NCBI RefSeq assembly: GCF_018069875.1
Contig: NZ_JAGQDF010000005.1
Location: 372,001 to 436,000, forward strand
Direction of reading: 5' to 3'
Origin: Ideonella alba
GTDB taxonomy: Bacteria; Pseudomonadota; Gammaproteobacteria; Burkholderiales; Burkholderiaceae_C
DNA length: 64,000 bases
The notes beneath the pieces were generated by a model. That model was not told the DNA's origin. It searched no databases and saw only the letters and a list, made by a program, of their open reading frames with translations. Made by a program: the position numbers and the translations under genes. Below are positions 48,692 to 58,385 of the stretch, piece by piece (the stretch's first letter is position 1; the number at the start of each line of letters is the position of its first letter).

Positions 48692-51600
48692 ATGTCCCCG
48701 AAACCGCCGCCGACCCCCGCGCACCGTCCTCAACGCTGGCAGCAGCCGGCCGTGCGTCGGCTGGCGCGGATCGCCGCCGCCGTCACCATCCTCTGGCTCG
48801 TGCTGGTGGCGCTGGCCCTGGTGCTGCCCGGCCTGCTGCGCGGCATGGTGGAGCGCGAAGCCAGCCAGGCCCTGGGTCGCGCGGTGCGCATCGAGCGCCT
48901 GGCCTTCAACCCGCTCACCCTCAACGCCCAGGTCGAGGGCCTCACCGTGGCTGGGCAGTCTGCGGACACGCCGCCGCTGCTGCAGGTGGACCGCGTTTCG
49001 GCCAACCTGTCGCTGGCCAGCCTGTGGCAGCGTGCGCCGGTGCTGGACGCGCTGCAGATCGAGCGGCCGCGCCTGACCCTGGCGCGCCTGGACGCCAACC
49101 GCTACAGCATCGATGACCTGCTCGCGCGCTTTGCGCAACCGTCCGAGCCTGGGGCAGCGCCGCTGCGCTTGGCGCTGTACAACCTGCGCGTGACCGATGG
49201 CGACATCGCCCTGGATGACCGGCCTGCGAAGCGGGTGCACCGGCTCACCGCGATCGAGCTGGGCCTGCCGGTGGTGTCGAACCTCGATGAGCACGACGTG
49301 GCCATCCTGGTCGAGCCGCGGCTGCGACTGCGCCTGAACGGCACCGAGGTCGACACCGGCGCCCAGGCACGCCCCTTCGCCAAGGAGCGCGCCGGCGAGT
49401 TGCGCCTGGACCTGAACGGCCTGGACCTGGCCGACTGGCAGGCCTACTGGCCGGAGGCGGTACCAGTGCACCTGCAGGCGGGCCGCCTGCACTCGGCGCT
49501 GCGCCTGCGCTTCAGCGCGCCGGTCGGTGCCGCGCCCACGGTGAGCCTGCAAGGCCAGCTCGGCATCAGTGATGCGCAGCTGGTGTCCGCGCGCGGTGAG
49601 CCGCTGCTCGCCTGGCAGCAGCTGAACCTGAGTCTGGCCGATGTCAAGCCGCTGCAACGCCAGGTCCATCTGGCGCGGCTGGTCTGGAGCGGCGCGCGCT
49701 GGCAGCTGCGCCGCGAGGCCTCGGGCCGGCTCGCGGGCTGGATGACCGCACCCACGCCCGGACGCGTTGCCGTGTCACCTGCGGCGCCCCCGTCGTCACC
49801 CGCGTCGACGCCGGCGTCGCCAGCATCGGCCGCCTGGACCGTGCAACTGGACGACCTGCAGCTGACCGACCACGCGCTGACCTGGCAGGACGCCACCACC
49901 CAGCCCGCTGCGCAGCTTGCGTTGCAGGACATCGGACTGAGCGTGCAGCACCTGCGCTGGCCCGTGGGCGACGCCACGGTTCAGGCAGAGGCCACCATGG
50001 GGCTGCCAGCGGCGGTGGCCCCGGCAGCCTCGGCGGCGGGCCAGCTGCGTGCCCAGGCCACGCTGAGCGCCGCGCGCAGCGGCATCCGCCTGCAGGCCAG
50101 CGACCTGGGACTGGCACCCTGGCGGCCCTATCTGGCTGCGCTGCTGCAACCGCGCCTGGACGGCCGCCTCACCGTCGAGGCGCAGGCCGACTGGACCGGC
50201 CTGCCCGAAGGCCTGCCGACGGCCCTGAGCCTCCAGCGCGCGCGCCTGGACGACTTGCGCCTGACCGACGGCACGCAGCGCCCGCTGGCCTGGACCGCCC
50301 TGGAGCTGGGCCCGGTGCAGGTGGATCCGGCGCGCCGCGCCGTGCGCATCGACCGGGTGACCTGGCAGTCGCCGCAGGCGGTGCTGTCGCGCGACGCGGC
50401 CGGGCGGCTCAGCGCGCAGGACTGGCTGGTGCCGCAGCCGGCTGCGGCCTCTGGTGAGTCGGCGCCCTGGACGCTGGCGCTGGAGCGGCTCCAGGTGCGC
50501 GGCGGCCAGTTGCAATGGCAGGACGCCGCCACCGGGGGCGACCCGGTCGCCATGCTGCTGGATGGCGTGGCGCTGCAGCTCGGCCCGCTGCGCTGGCCCG
50601 CGGTGGCTGGCGCGCCCATGCCGGTGAGCGGCGAGCTGCGGCTGGCGGCCGCCAATGAGCGGCCCCAGCGCGGCGCGCCGCGCGCCGGCCAGTTGCGCTG
50701 GGACGGTCGGCTCTCGCTGGCGCCGTCGCTGGCCTGGCAGGGCAAGATCCAGGCACAGCAGTGGCCGGCCCACCTGCTGGCCCCCTATGCCGCTGATGCG
50801 CTGCCGGTGACGCTGGCGCGCGCCGCGATCGACTGGCAGGGCAGTGTCGACGCCCAGGTGCAGCCCGCCGGGCTGGCCGTGTCGGCGGCCGGCCAGGCGC
50901 GGGTGGCCGACCTGCGCCTGCTCGGCGCCCGGGGCAAGCCCTCGGCCGGCGACGAACTGCTCAGCTGGCGTGAGCTGTCGCTCGACGGTCTGGAGTGGCG
51001 CTCGGCGCCCGGACAGGCGCCGCGGCTGGTGCTCAGGAAGGTCGGCCTGAGCGACTTCTATGCCTCGCTGGTGGTGACCGAGCAGGGCCACCTGAACCTC
51101 AACGACCTTCAGTCCGCGTCCGAGTCGGGCGCAGTGGCACCGTCCGTGGCGGCCTCGGCGCCGGTCGCTGCGTCGGTCGCAGCCGCCAGCGCGGCAGCGC
51201 CCGCGGCGTCGGCCAGCGCGCCTGCGCTGCAACTGGTGCTGGGCGGCGTCGAACTGCGCAACGGCCGGGTGGATTTCGCCGACCGCTACATCCGTCCCAA
51301 CTACAGCGCCGCGATCAGCGAGCTGGGCGGCACCATCGGCGCCTACCGCTGGGATGCCGAGGACCTGGCCACGGTGGAACTGGCCGGCCGGGTGGCCGGC
51401 ACCGGACAGCTCGACATCCGGGGCAAGCTCAAGCCCACCGCCCATCCGCTGGTGCTGGACATCCGCGCCCGTGCCACCGACCTGGAGCTGACGCCGCTGT
51501 CGCCCTACGCCGCCAAGTACGCCGGCTATGCGATCGAGCGCGGCAAGCTGTCGATGGACCTGCGCTACCAGGTCCAGCCCGACGGCCGGCTGGAGGCGCG

Positions 51601-52387
51601 CAACCAGATCGTGCTGAACCAGCTGACCTTCGGCGACAAGGTCGACAGCCCCGATGCCACCCGCCTGCCGGTGCTGCTGGCCGTGGCCCTGCTGAAGGAC
51701 CGCAACGGCGTGATCGACCTGGACCTGCCGATCGGCGGCTCGATCAACGACCCCGAGTTCAGCGTCGGCGGACTGGTGATCAAGCTGATCCTGAACCTGC
51801 TGACCAAGGCGCTGACGGCGCCCTTCGCGCTGCTCTCCGGGGGCGGCGGCGGCGAGGACCTGGGCCAGGTGGCCTTCGAGCCCGGCACGGCCCGCCTGGC
51901 GCCGGCGGCCGATGAAGCGCTGGGCAAGGTGGCTCGCTCGCTGGCCGAGCGTCCGGCGCTGCAGCTCACCATCACCGGCGTTGCCGATCCGCTGCGCGAG
52001 CGCGCGGCGCTGCAGGCGGCTGCCCTGGAGCAGCGCCTGCGCAGCGTGGGCCGCAGCGAGGATGGTGATGCCCAGCCCTGGGACGCCGCGCGCCGCGAGG
52101 CCGCGCTGCGCCGCCTGTACGCCGACACCCCGCTGCCCAACAAGCCGCGCAACCTGCTGGGCCTGGCCACCACGCCCGAGCCGGCGCAGATGGAAGCCAT
52201 GCTGCAGGCCGCCATGCCGGCGGATGAGGCCAGCGCACGGACCCTGGCCACCCGACGCGCCGAGGCCGCCCGAGACGCGCTGCGCGCCCGCGGCCTGGCC
52301 AACGAGCGGCTGTTCCTGGCCGCGCCGCGCCTGTCGGGCCAGGAGGGCCCGCCGCCCGGGGCCAGCCTGCAGATCGACGTGCGCTGA
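48692..52387 (+). CDS. Large AsmA-like DUF748 envelope protein
   Basis: This 1231-residue protein has one N-terminal membrane helix (about residues 30-52) and repeats of an AsmA-type beta architecture (DUF748 units such as RAVRIERLAFNPLTLNAQVE, LQIERPRLTLARLD). The C-terminal part has an OmpA-like segment (LGQVAFEPGTARLAPAADEA, LTITGVADPLRERAAL). Proteins of this class are thought to be bridge-like lipid-transfer or outer-membrane assembly factors in the periplasm. It lies downstream of a structured region and is followed by hairpins (52401-52431). Confidence 0.85.
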   Translation: MSPKPPPTPAHRPQRWQQPAVRRLARIAAAVTILWLVLVALALVLPGLLRGMVEREASQALGRAVRIERLAFNPLTLNAQVEGLTVAGQSADTPPLLQVDRVSANLSLASLWQRAPVLDALQIERPRLTLARLDANRYSIDDLLARFAQPSEPGAAPLRLALYNLRVTDGDIALDDRPAKRVHRLTAIELGLPVVSNLDEHDVAILVEPRLRLRLNGTEVDTGAQARPFAKERAGELRLDLNGLDLADWQAYWPEAVPVHLQAGRLHSALRLRFSAPVGAAPTVSLQGQLGISDAQLVSARGEPLLAWQQLNLSLADVKPLQRQVHLARLVWSGARWQLRREASGRLAGWMTAPTPGRVAVSPAAPPSSPASTPASPASAAWTVQLDDLQLTDHALTWQDATTQPAAQLALQDIGLSVQHLRWPVGDATVQAEATMGLPAAVAPAASAAGQLRAQATLSAARSGIRLQASDLGLAPWRPYLAALLQPRLDGRLTVEAQADWTGLPEGLPTALSLQRARLDDLRLTDGTQRPLAWTALELGPVQVDPARRAVRIDRVTWQSPQAVLSRDAAGRLSAQDWLVPQPAAASGESAPWTLALERLQVRGGQLQWQDAATGGDPVAMLLDGVALQLGPLRWPAVAGAPMPVSGELRLAAANERPQRGAPRAGQLRWDGRLSLAPSLAWQGKIQAQQWPAHLLAPYAADALPVTLARAAIDWQGSVDAQVQPAGLAVSAAGQARVADLRLLGARGKPSAGDELLSWRELSLDGLEWRSAPGQAPRLVLRKVGLSDFYASLVVTEQGHLNLNDLQSASESGAVAPSVAASAPVAASVAAASAAAPAASASAPALQLVLGGVELRNGRVDFADRYIRPNYSAAISELGGTIGAYRWDAEDLATVELAGRVAGTGQLDIRGKLKPTAHPLVLDIRARATDLELTPLSPYAAKYAGYAIERGKLSMDLRYQVQPDGRLEARNQIVLNQLTFGDKVDSPDATRLPVLLAVALLKDRNGVIDLDLPIGGSINDPEFSVGGLVIKLILNLLTKALTAPFALLSGGGGGEDLGQVAFEPGTARLAPAADEALGKVARSLAERPALQLTITGVADPLRERAALQAAALEQRLRSVGRSEDGDAQPWDAARREAALRRLYADTPLPNKPRNLLGLATTPEPAQMEAMLQAAMPADEASARTLATRRAEAARDALRARGLANERLFLAAPRLSGQEGPPPGASLQIDVR

Positions 52388-52412
52388 GTCCCTGCCGGGA
52401 CGGGGTCTCCCC

Positions 52413-52431
52413 GCCCCGCGCGGCGCGGGGC
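52413..52431. terminator. GC-rich hairpin between DUF748 gene and msrA
   Basis: Perfect 8-bp stem GCCCCGCG with its complement, CGG loop. A second hairpin CGGGG-TCT-CCCCG (52401-52413) lies just upstream. It occupies the site expected for an msrA -35 element, with CATAAT at 52439-52444. Confidence 0.5.
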
Positions 52432-52450
52432 GCACACGCATAATCGACCC

Positions 52451-53005
<555 letters not shown>

Positions 53006-53028
53006 ATACCGGCTGCGAGATCTCCGCG

Positions 53029-56000
53029 ATGTCCGCACCCGCCGCGCCAGCCGCTGCCGGCGATGATCCGCTGGCCCTGTGGTGGTTTGAGGTGCCGATG
53101 CCATCGTGGCGCCTGGCTGCCGATGGCTGGCAGGGCAATCGTGCAGCCCAGGACTGGCTGAGCGAGCAGCAGCCGCCGCCCGAGGCCTGGTCGCAGGTGC
53201 TGGCCCGGCTGGCCGAGGCGCCCACCGACCGGCCTTGCCTGCTGACTCTGGCGCCGCCGGGGATCGCCTTGCAGTTCACGCCCCAGGCCCTGGGTGCGGC
53301 GCAGGGCTGGTGGCTGCAACGCTTCGAGCTGGGCTCCAGCGGGCTGGTCAGTGTGACCGAACTGCTGGAACTGCTGCGCGGCCATGGCCCCGTGGGCAGC
53401 CTGGTGCGCGACCTGGATACCGGCATTGGCCAGTGGGACGGCGATGTCTTCGAGATGCTGGGTGTGCCGCCCGCGCAAGGCACACCGGACTTCGAGCAGG
53501 CGCTGGCCATGGTGCACGAGGCCGACCGCGCCGCGTTCCTGGAGCGCCACCAGGTGCTGTCGGCCGAGCCCGGCCGCTACAGCCTGCGCTTTCGCGTCCG
53601 CCGCCCCGATGGGCAGACCCGCCACCTGCTGTCGCTGACCGAGGTGCTGGCGGCCCGCGGCGGCCACGGCCGGCGTCTGGTGAGCCTGCTGTTCGACGAA
53701 ACCGACAGCGTGGTGCGGCACCAGGCCGAGCGCGAAGCCAGTGACGACCTGTCCTCGGTGCTGGCGATGGCTGGCGTGTCGGTCTGGCGGGTGGATGTCG
53801 CCACACAGACGGTGCAGTTCAACGAGGCAGGCTACCGCATGATCGGGCTGCCGGCGCGTGAAGCGCCGATGCCGCTGGCCGAGGTGCGCGCGCTGATCCA
53901 CCCGGATGACCTCGCGCGCGTGGTGAACGCGGCGGCCGAGGCCAGCCACAGCCAGTCGGTGGTCGACGTGATGGCGCGCTACCGCGATGGTGACAGCGGC
54001 TGGCGACGCCTGCTGACCCGGCGGGTGGCGCGGCGCGATGCCGATGGCGTGGTGCGCACGCTGCTGGGCGTATCGCTGGACCTGAGCGAGCTCAGCCAGG
54101 AGCGCGACCGCGCGCTGGCCCTGATGGACCGGATGCGCCTGGTGACCGACGCGATCGGCGTGGGCTTCTGGTGGCGTGACCTCGACGGCGGCCTGCTGGA
54201 GTGGGACCAGCAGATGTACCGCCTGCACCACCGCGATCCCTCGGAGGGCACCCCCTCGCTGGACGAGTTCCTGGAGCGCCATGTGCACGCCCTCGACCGC
54301 CCGATGCTGATCGACCGGCAGCGGCGCCACATCAGCGAGTGGCCGGCCACCTCGGAGATCACCTTCCGCATCCTCACCCCAGAGGGACAGACGCGCTGGA
54401 TCCAGTCCTGGACCCAACGCCACTGGCGCGAGGGCCACCGGCTGTCCTTCGGCATGCACGTCGACGTCACCGCGCAACGCGAGGCCCAGTGGCAGGCCGA
54501 GCGCGAGCGCGAACGTGACCGCTTCGCGATCGAGGCGGCGGGCATCGGCGTCTGGGAAGTGCCGCTCGACGGCCGGCAGGCGCGCTGGAGCCCGTCGATG
54601 TACGCGCTGTTTGGTCGACCGCCCACCGAGTCCGTGTCGCCGCTGCGGGTGATGGCCGAGGCCCTGGATCGCGGCGCGCTGGCCGATACCCGCGAAGCGC
54701 TGCGACGCTGCCGCCTGCACGGCCGGGATTTCCGGGTCGAGCATGCGGTGAAATGGCCCGACGGCAGCCAGCGCTGGCTGCTGTCCTTCGGCCGCCTGCA
54801 GTGCGACAGCGCGGGCCAGCCAATGGCCGTGACCGGTGTGGCAATCGACATCACCGGCCGCCGCCGCAGCGAGGAACTGGCGCGCGAGCGCGACCGCGCC
54901 GAACAGGCCAGCCTGGCCAAGTCGGCGCTGATGGCACGGGTCAGCCACGAGCTGCGCACACCGATGAACGCGGTGCTGGGCTTTGCCGAACTGATGGCGC
55001 TGGATGCGCTGAGTGCCACGCAACAGGAGCGGCTGCGCTGCATCCGGGCCGCTGGCGGCCACCTGATGGAGCTGATCGACGACCTGCTTTCGCTGTCACG
55101 CGCCGACGCCGCCGGTACCCACCTGACCACCCAGCCGGTGCCGGTCAGCGAGGTGCTGGCCGAGGTGTGCCAGTGGGTCGACGCGCTGGCCCAGGCGCAT
55201 GGCGTGCAGATCGAGGCGCGCCAGGCCATGAACACCGCGGCCTGGGTGCAGGCCGACCGGCGCCGGCTGGGCCAGGTGCTGACCAACCTGCTGACCAACG
55301 CGATCAAGTACAACCGCGCGGGCGGTCAGGTCTGGATCGAGCTGAGCGGCGCCGATCTGGACGGCACGCCCGCCTGGTCGATGGCGGTGCGCGACAACGG
55401 ACGCGGCCTCAGCCCCGAACAGCAGGTGCACCTGTTCGAACCCTTCAATCGCCTGGGGGCCGAACGCGAGGGCATTCCCGGCAATGGCATCGGCCTGTCC
55501 ATCGTGCGCCAGCTGATCACCGACATGGGCGGGCGGCTGGCGGTGAGCAGCCAGATCGGTCAGGGCTCGGTGTTCCGTGTCGACCTGGCGGCCGTGGTGC
55601 CGCCCGAGCAGAGCACCGTGCCAGCGTCGCGCCAGGGCACGGCCCGTTCACCCGTGCCACCGAGCGCGCCGACCCAGGGGCCGATCGAGGTGCTCTACGT
55701 GGAGGACAACGCGGTCAACGAGTTGCTGGTCAGCCAGGCACTGAGCCTGCGGCCGCGGTTTCATCTGCGCACGGCCGGCGATGGCGCCGAGGGCCTGGCG
55801 CTGGCGGCCCGGCACGCACCGCGCATCGTGCTGCTGGACATGCAGCTGCCGGATTGCCACGGGCTGGAGCTGCTGCAGCGGATGCGTCAGCTGCCGGCGC
55901 TGGCCGGGTCGCGCTTCATGGCCCTGTCGGCCAACGCGATGCCCGATGACATGCAGGCGGCCCTGGCGGCCGGCTTCCACGACTACTGGACCAAGCCGCT

Positions 56001-56058
56001 GGATGTGCAGCGCTTCCTGGACGACATGGATGCCCAGGCGGCGCAGCTGGGCCGCTGA
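53029..56058 (+). CDS. Soluble multi-PAS hybrid histidine kinase with receiver domain
   Basis: This 1009-residue sensor has no signal peptide or membrane helix. Four PAS-like segments lie at about residues 115-235, 245-360, 370-490 and 500-625 (second unit ends with GVSLDLSELSQERD). A HisKA domain follows (SHELRTPMNAVLGFAELMAL, His near 639), then a HATPase with NLLTNAIKYN, DNGRGLSPEQ and GNGIGLSIVRQL. A receiver domain (885-1000) follows with acidic pocket YVEDNAVNE, phosphoacceptor Asp in VLLDMQLPDCHG near 936 and KPLD. No output domain or DNA-binding partner is encoded beside it. Ligands of the PAS units are unknown. It starts 23 nt after msrA, so a redox or oxidative cue is possible. Confidence 0.9.
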   Translation: MSAPAAPAAAGDDPLALWWFEVPMPSWRLAADGWQGNRAAQDWLSEQQPPPEAWSQVLARLAEAPTDRPCLLTLAPPGIALQFTPQALGAAQGWWLQRFELGSSGLVSVTELLELLRGHGPVGSLVRDLDTGIGQWDGDVFEMLGVPPAQGTPDFEQALAMVHEADRAAFLERHQVLSAEPGRYSLRFRVRRPDGQTRHLLSLTEVLAARGGHGRRLVSLLFDETDSVVRHQAEREASDDLSSVLAMAGVSVWRVDVATQTVQFNEAGYRMIGLPAREAPMPLAEVRALIHPDDLARVVNAAAEASHSQSVVDVMARYRDGDSGWRRLLTRRVARRDADGVVRTLLGVSLDLSELSQERDRALALMDRMRLVTDAIGVGFWWRDLDGGLLEWDQQMYRLHHRDPSEGTPSLDEFLERHVHALDRPMLIDRQRRHISEWPATSEITFRILTPEGQTRWIQSWTQRHWREGHRLSFGMHVDVTAQREAQWQAERERERDRFAIEAAGIGVWEVPLDGRQARWSPSMYALFGRPPTESVSPLRVMAEALDRGALADTREALRRCRLHGRDFRVEHAVKWPDGSQRWLLSFGRLQCDSAGQPMAVTGVAIDITGRRRSEELARERDRAEQASLAKSALMARVSHELRTPMNAVLGFAELMALDALSATQQERLRCIRAAGGHLMELIDDLLSLSRADAAGTHLTTQPVPVSEVLAEVCQWVDALAQAHGVQIEARQAMNTAAWVQADRRRLGQVLTNLLTNAIKYNRAGGQVWIELSGADLDGTPAWSMAVRDNGRGLSPEQQVHLFEPFNRLGAEREGIPGNGIGLSIVRQLITDMGGRLAVSSQIGQGSVFRVDLAAVVPPEQSTVPASRQGTARSPVPPSAPTQGPIEVLYVEDNAVNELLVSQALSLRPRFHLRTAGDGAEGLALAARHAPRIVLLDMQLPDCHGLELLQRMRQLPALAGSRFMALSANAMPDDMQAALAAGFHDYWTKPLDVQRFLDDMDAQAAQLGR

Positions 56059-56061
56059 GTG

Positions 56062-56697
56062 TCAGGGGGCGAGTCGCTCGCGCAGCCAGCGGCCGTCCGC
56101 CAGCCGGTAGCTCAGGCGGTCATGCAGGCGCGACACGCGGCCCTGCCAGAACTCCCAGCGCTCCGGCACGAGGCGGTAGCCGCCCCAGTGCGGCGGCCGC
56201 GGCGGATGCAGGCCATGGCGCGCCGCCGCCTTGGCGGCATTGGCCACCAGCACCGCGCGCGAGGCGATCACCTGGCTCTGCGGCGAGGCCCAGGCGCCCA
56301 GCCGCGAGTCCAGTGGCCGCGACTGGAAGTAGGCGTCGGATTCCTCCGCGGACACCTTCTCCACCCGGCCCTCCACGCGCACCACCCGCTCCATGACCAC
56401 CCAGTGGAACTGCAGCGCGGCCACCGGGTTCGCGGCCAGTTCCTGGCCCTTGCGGCTCTCGTAGTTGGTGTACCAGACCAGGCCACGGGCATCGACGCCC
56501 TTGATCAGCACGATGCGGGTGGACGGGCGGCCATCGGCGCCCACCGTGGCCAGCGTCATCGCGTTGGGCTCGGCCACACCGGCGTCGATGGCCTCCTGCA
56601 GCCAGGTCTCGAACTGCCGCAGCGGGTCATCGGCGGCCAGGTGTTCCTCAAGCTCAGCGCGCTCGTAGCTCTTGCGCAGGTCGGCAATGTCCTTCAT
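56062..56697 (-). CDS. pdxH: Pyridoxine/pyridoxamine 5'-phosphate oxidase PdxH
   Basis: This 211-residue flavoprotein makes pyridoxal 5'-phosphate. Family segments are [59 protein letters not shown] and the C-terminal [17 protein letters not shown] (PLP site, HDR). Length and start at [18 protein letters not shown] match the family. It is convergent with the hybrid kinase (3-nt gap). Confidence 0.95.
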   Translation of the reverse strand: MKDIADLRKSYERAELEEHLAADDPLRQFETWLQEAIDAGVAEPNAMTLATVGADGRPSTRIVLIKGVDARGLVWYTNYESRKGQELAANPVAALQFHWVVMERVVRVEGRVEKVSAEESDAYFQSRPLDSRLGAWASPQSQVIASRAVLVANAAKAAARHGLHPPRPPHWGGYRLVPERWEFWQGRVSRLHDRLSYRLADGRWLRERLAP

Positions 56698-56727
56698 GCC
56701 CCCAGTGTAGTGTTCGTGCTCAACCCG

Positions 56728-56995
56728 AGGGCCTGTTCGCACTACGGGAAGGGATTGCGTTGGTGCCCAGAAAGGTCGCAGGCAAGGCGCACACCACAGC
56801 CGGGTTGGATACCCGGCGCGGATGTGCAACGCCGCATGCGACCTTTCTGGGCTTCAACCCTTCGGGAAGGCCCGCCAAATCGGGCCACTCGTCGTTGCAC
56901 CGCTTGCCCGCACGTCAGTGCGGGCTGTGCGCTGCGTCTAGATTGGTCCGATTTGGCGGGCCTTCGCAACCCTTCCAGTAGTGGGAACAGGCCCT
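56728..56995. mobile_element. MITE-like nested palindromic element, about 268 bp
   Basis: The 366-nt gap between pdxH and the nucleotidyltransferase is filled by an element with imperfect terminal inverted repeats of about 31-32 bp. The left end starts AGGGCCTGTTCGCACTAC; the right end reads AGGGCCTGTTCCCACTAC on the opposite strand. Inside are two perfect inverted repeats: 15 bp (56766-56780 with 56837-56851) and 17 bp (56867-56883 with 56948-56964). Each encloses a further hairpin (GCCGGGT with ACCCGGC; GCCCGCAC with GTGCGGGC). No transposase is encoded and no target duplication was recognised. The element has no significant open frame. Confidence 0.75.
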
Positions 56996-57063
56996 AGGTG
57001 CAAGGCCTTAGGTGAACGTCCCAGCTTTGCGCCCCCGGTCGGCGGCGCGATGCTCAGGCCGTC

Positions 57064-57690
57064 ATGACCAAGCTTCCTGTCGTCCTGGTGCTGGCTGCCG
57101 GCCTGGGCTCCCGCTACCACGGTCCGCGCCACAAGCTGGCCGAGCCGCTGGGCGAGGGCAGCGTGCTGGCCATGACCGTGCGCCACGCGATTGCCAGCGG
57201 CCTGCCGGTGGTGGTGGTCACCACGCCGGCCCTGGCCGAGGACGTGGCCCCGCTGGTGGCGCGGCGCGATCTGGTGGTGCTGGGCGGACCCGGCGGCCAG
57301 CCGCGCGGCGGCATGGGCGACTCCATCGCCGCGGGGGTGTCGGCCCGCGCCTCGGCGCCAGGTTGGCTGATGCTGCCTGGCGACATGCCGCTGGTGCGCC
57401 CGCGCACGCTGCAGCAGGTGGCGGCGGCCCTGCAGAGCCAGCCCATTGCCTATGCGCAGTTCCGGGGCCGGCGGGGCCACCCGGTGGGTTTTGGCGGCGA
57501 GCTGTATTCCGAACTGGTCCGCCTGCAAGGCGACGAAGGTGCACGGCGCCTGCTGGTGCGCTATCCCACGCAGGGCATCGAGGTCGATGACCCGGGCGTG
57601 CTGGTGGATCTGGACACCGAGTCCGACCTGGCCGCGCTGCGCGCCCAGCTGTCGGGCCGAGGCGAGGACGCGCTGACGCCCTCAGAGTAG
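57064..57690 (+). CDS. MobA-like nucleotidyltransferase
   Basis: This 208-residue protein has the nucleotidyltransferase signature VLAAGLGSRYHGPRHKLAEP, then PGDMPLVRPRTLQQV (metal-binding Asp) and GHPVGFGGELYSELVRLQGD. This fits the MobA/MocA family, which transfers GMP or CMP to molybdopterin. Xanthine dehydrogenase maturation factors (MocA, XdhC-linked) are the closest described relatives. No other molybdenum gene lies in the window, so the substrate is not settled. Its 3' end overlaps the convergent chaC by 9 nt. Confidence 0.82.
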   Translation: MTKLPVVLVLAAGLGSRYHGPRHKLAEPLGEGSVLAMTVRHAIASGLPVVVVTTPALAEDVAPLVARRDLVVLGGPGGQPRGGMGDSIAAGVSARASAPGWLMLPGDMPLVRPRTLQQVAAALQSQPIAYAQFRGRRGHPVGFGGELYSELVRLQGDEGARRLLVRYPTQGIEVDDPGVLVDLDTESDLAALRAQLSGRGEDALTPSE

Positions 57691-58281
57691 CTGGTGCTGG
57701 CGCGCCAGTCGCACCTGCCGGGCCAGGTGGCGGTCGGTGATGCCGTGGCGGCGCAGCGCCTCCTCGGTCTGCACCAGATAGTCCAGCGTCCGCCCGTAGC
57801 GACCCTGGGCATGCCGCAGGATGTGCAGCAGGTCGTGATCAGCCAGCGCGCCGACATGGGCCGGGCTGTGCTTGTCCAGGGTGAAGGCCAGCGCCCGCAG
57901 CGGCCCTTGCGGCGTCTGGCAGCGCAGCCAGCGCGGTGTGTAGGTGCCGGTGGGCATCTCGCGCAGCCACAGCTGCCGCAGCGTGGCCTCGGCCTGTGCC
58001 GGCGGCAACTGCAGTGCCAGCCCGTGGCAGCTGCCGCCGCGCACCAGGGCCAGCACCAGGCCGGGCTGTTCCGGGGTGCCGCGGTTGATCCGTGAGCGCA
58101 TGCGCAGGCAGCGGTGCCAGCCCATCACCTGTGCCGGGCGCTGCTCGGCGGGGTCGAAATCGGGCTTCCAGATCAATGAGCCGTAGGCGAACAGCCACAG
58201 CGGTCCGTGGCCGCCCCATTCGTGCAGCGTGCGGTCCAGCAGCGGCGCGGGGTCGCGGGCGTCGGGCAGGGCCAGGTGCAT
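57682..58281 (-). CDS. ChaC-type gamma-glutamylcyclotransferase
   Basis: This 199-residue cytosolic protein carries the ChaC nucleotide-like loop LWLFAYGSLIWKPDFDP and downstream segments RINRGTPEQPGLVLALVRGG, REMPTGTYTPRWLRC and HGITDRHL. ChaC proteins degrade glutathione to 5-oxoproline and Cys-Gly. The start MHLALPDARDP was chosen; the frame extends 15 codons upstream through the edd promoter region and that part is not conserved. Confidence 0.88.
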   Translation of the reverse strand: MHLALPDARDPAPLLDRTLHEWGGHGPLWLFAYGSLIWKPDFDPAEQRPAQVMGWHRCLRMRSRINRGTPEQPGLVLALVRGGSCHGLALQLPPAQAEATLRQLWLREMPTGTYTPRWLRCQTPQGPLRALAFTLDKHSPAHVGALADHDLLHILRHAQGRYGRTLDYLVQTEEALRRHGITDRHLARQVRLARQHQLL

Positions 58282-58310
58282 GCGCGCATTGTGGATGTGT
58301 CCGCGGGGGT

Positions 58311-58339
58311 TTGACCATGTAACCAAGTTACCTGATAAT
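58311..58339 (+). promoter_or_regulatory. edd promoter with HexR-like operator
   Basis: TTGACC (58311-58316), 17-nt spacer and GATAAT (58334-58339) make the best sigma-70 promoter in the window. The spacer contains a 13-bp palindrome GTAACCAAGTTAC (58319-58331). Extended to 15 bases it matches the HexR box TGTAATTAAATTACA at 11 positions (consensus from memory). HexR represses edd-eda type genes in many proteobacteria and is released by KDPG. The operator would block RNA polymerase directly. Confidence 0.7.
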
Positions 58340-58385
58340 CGCAGGCATGGTTACAGACCCCTCAGACGCTTCCCAGGGCCCCCGG

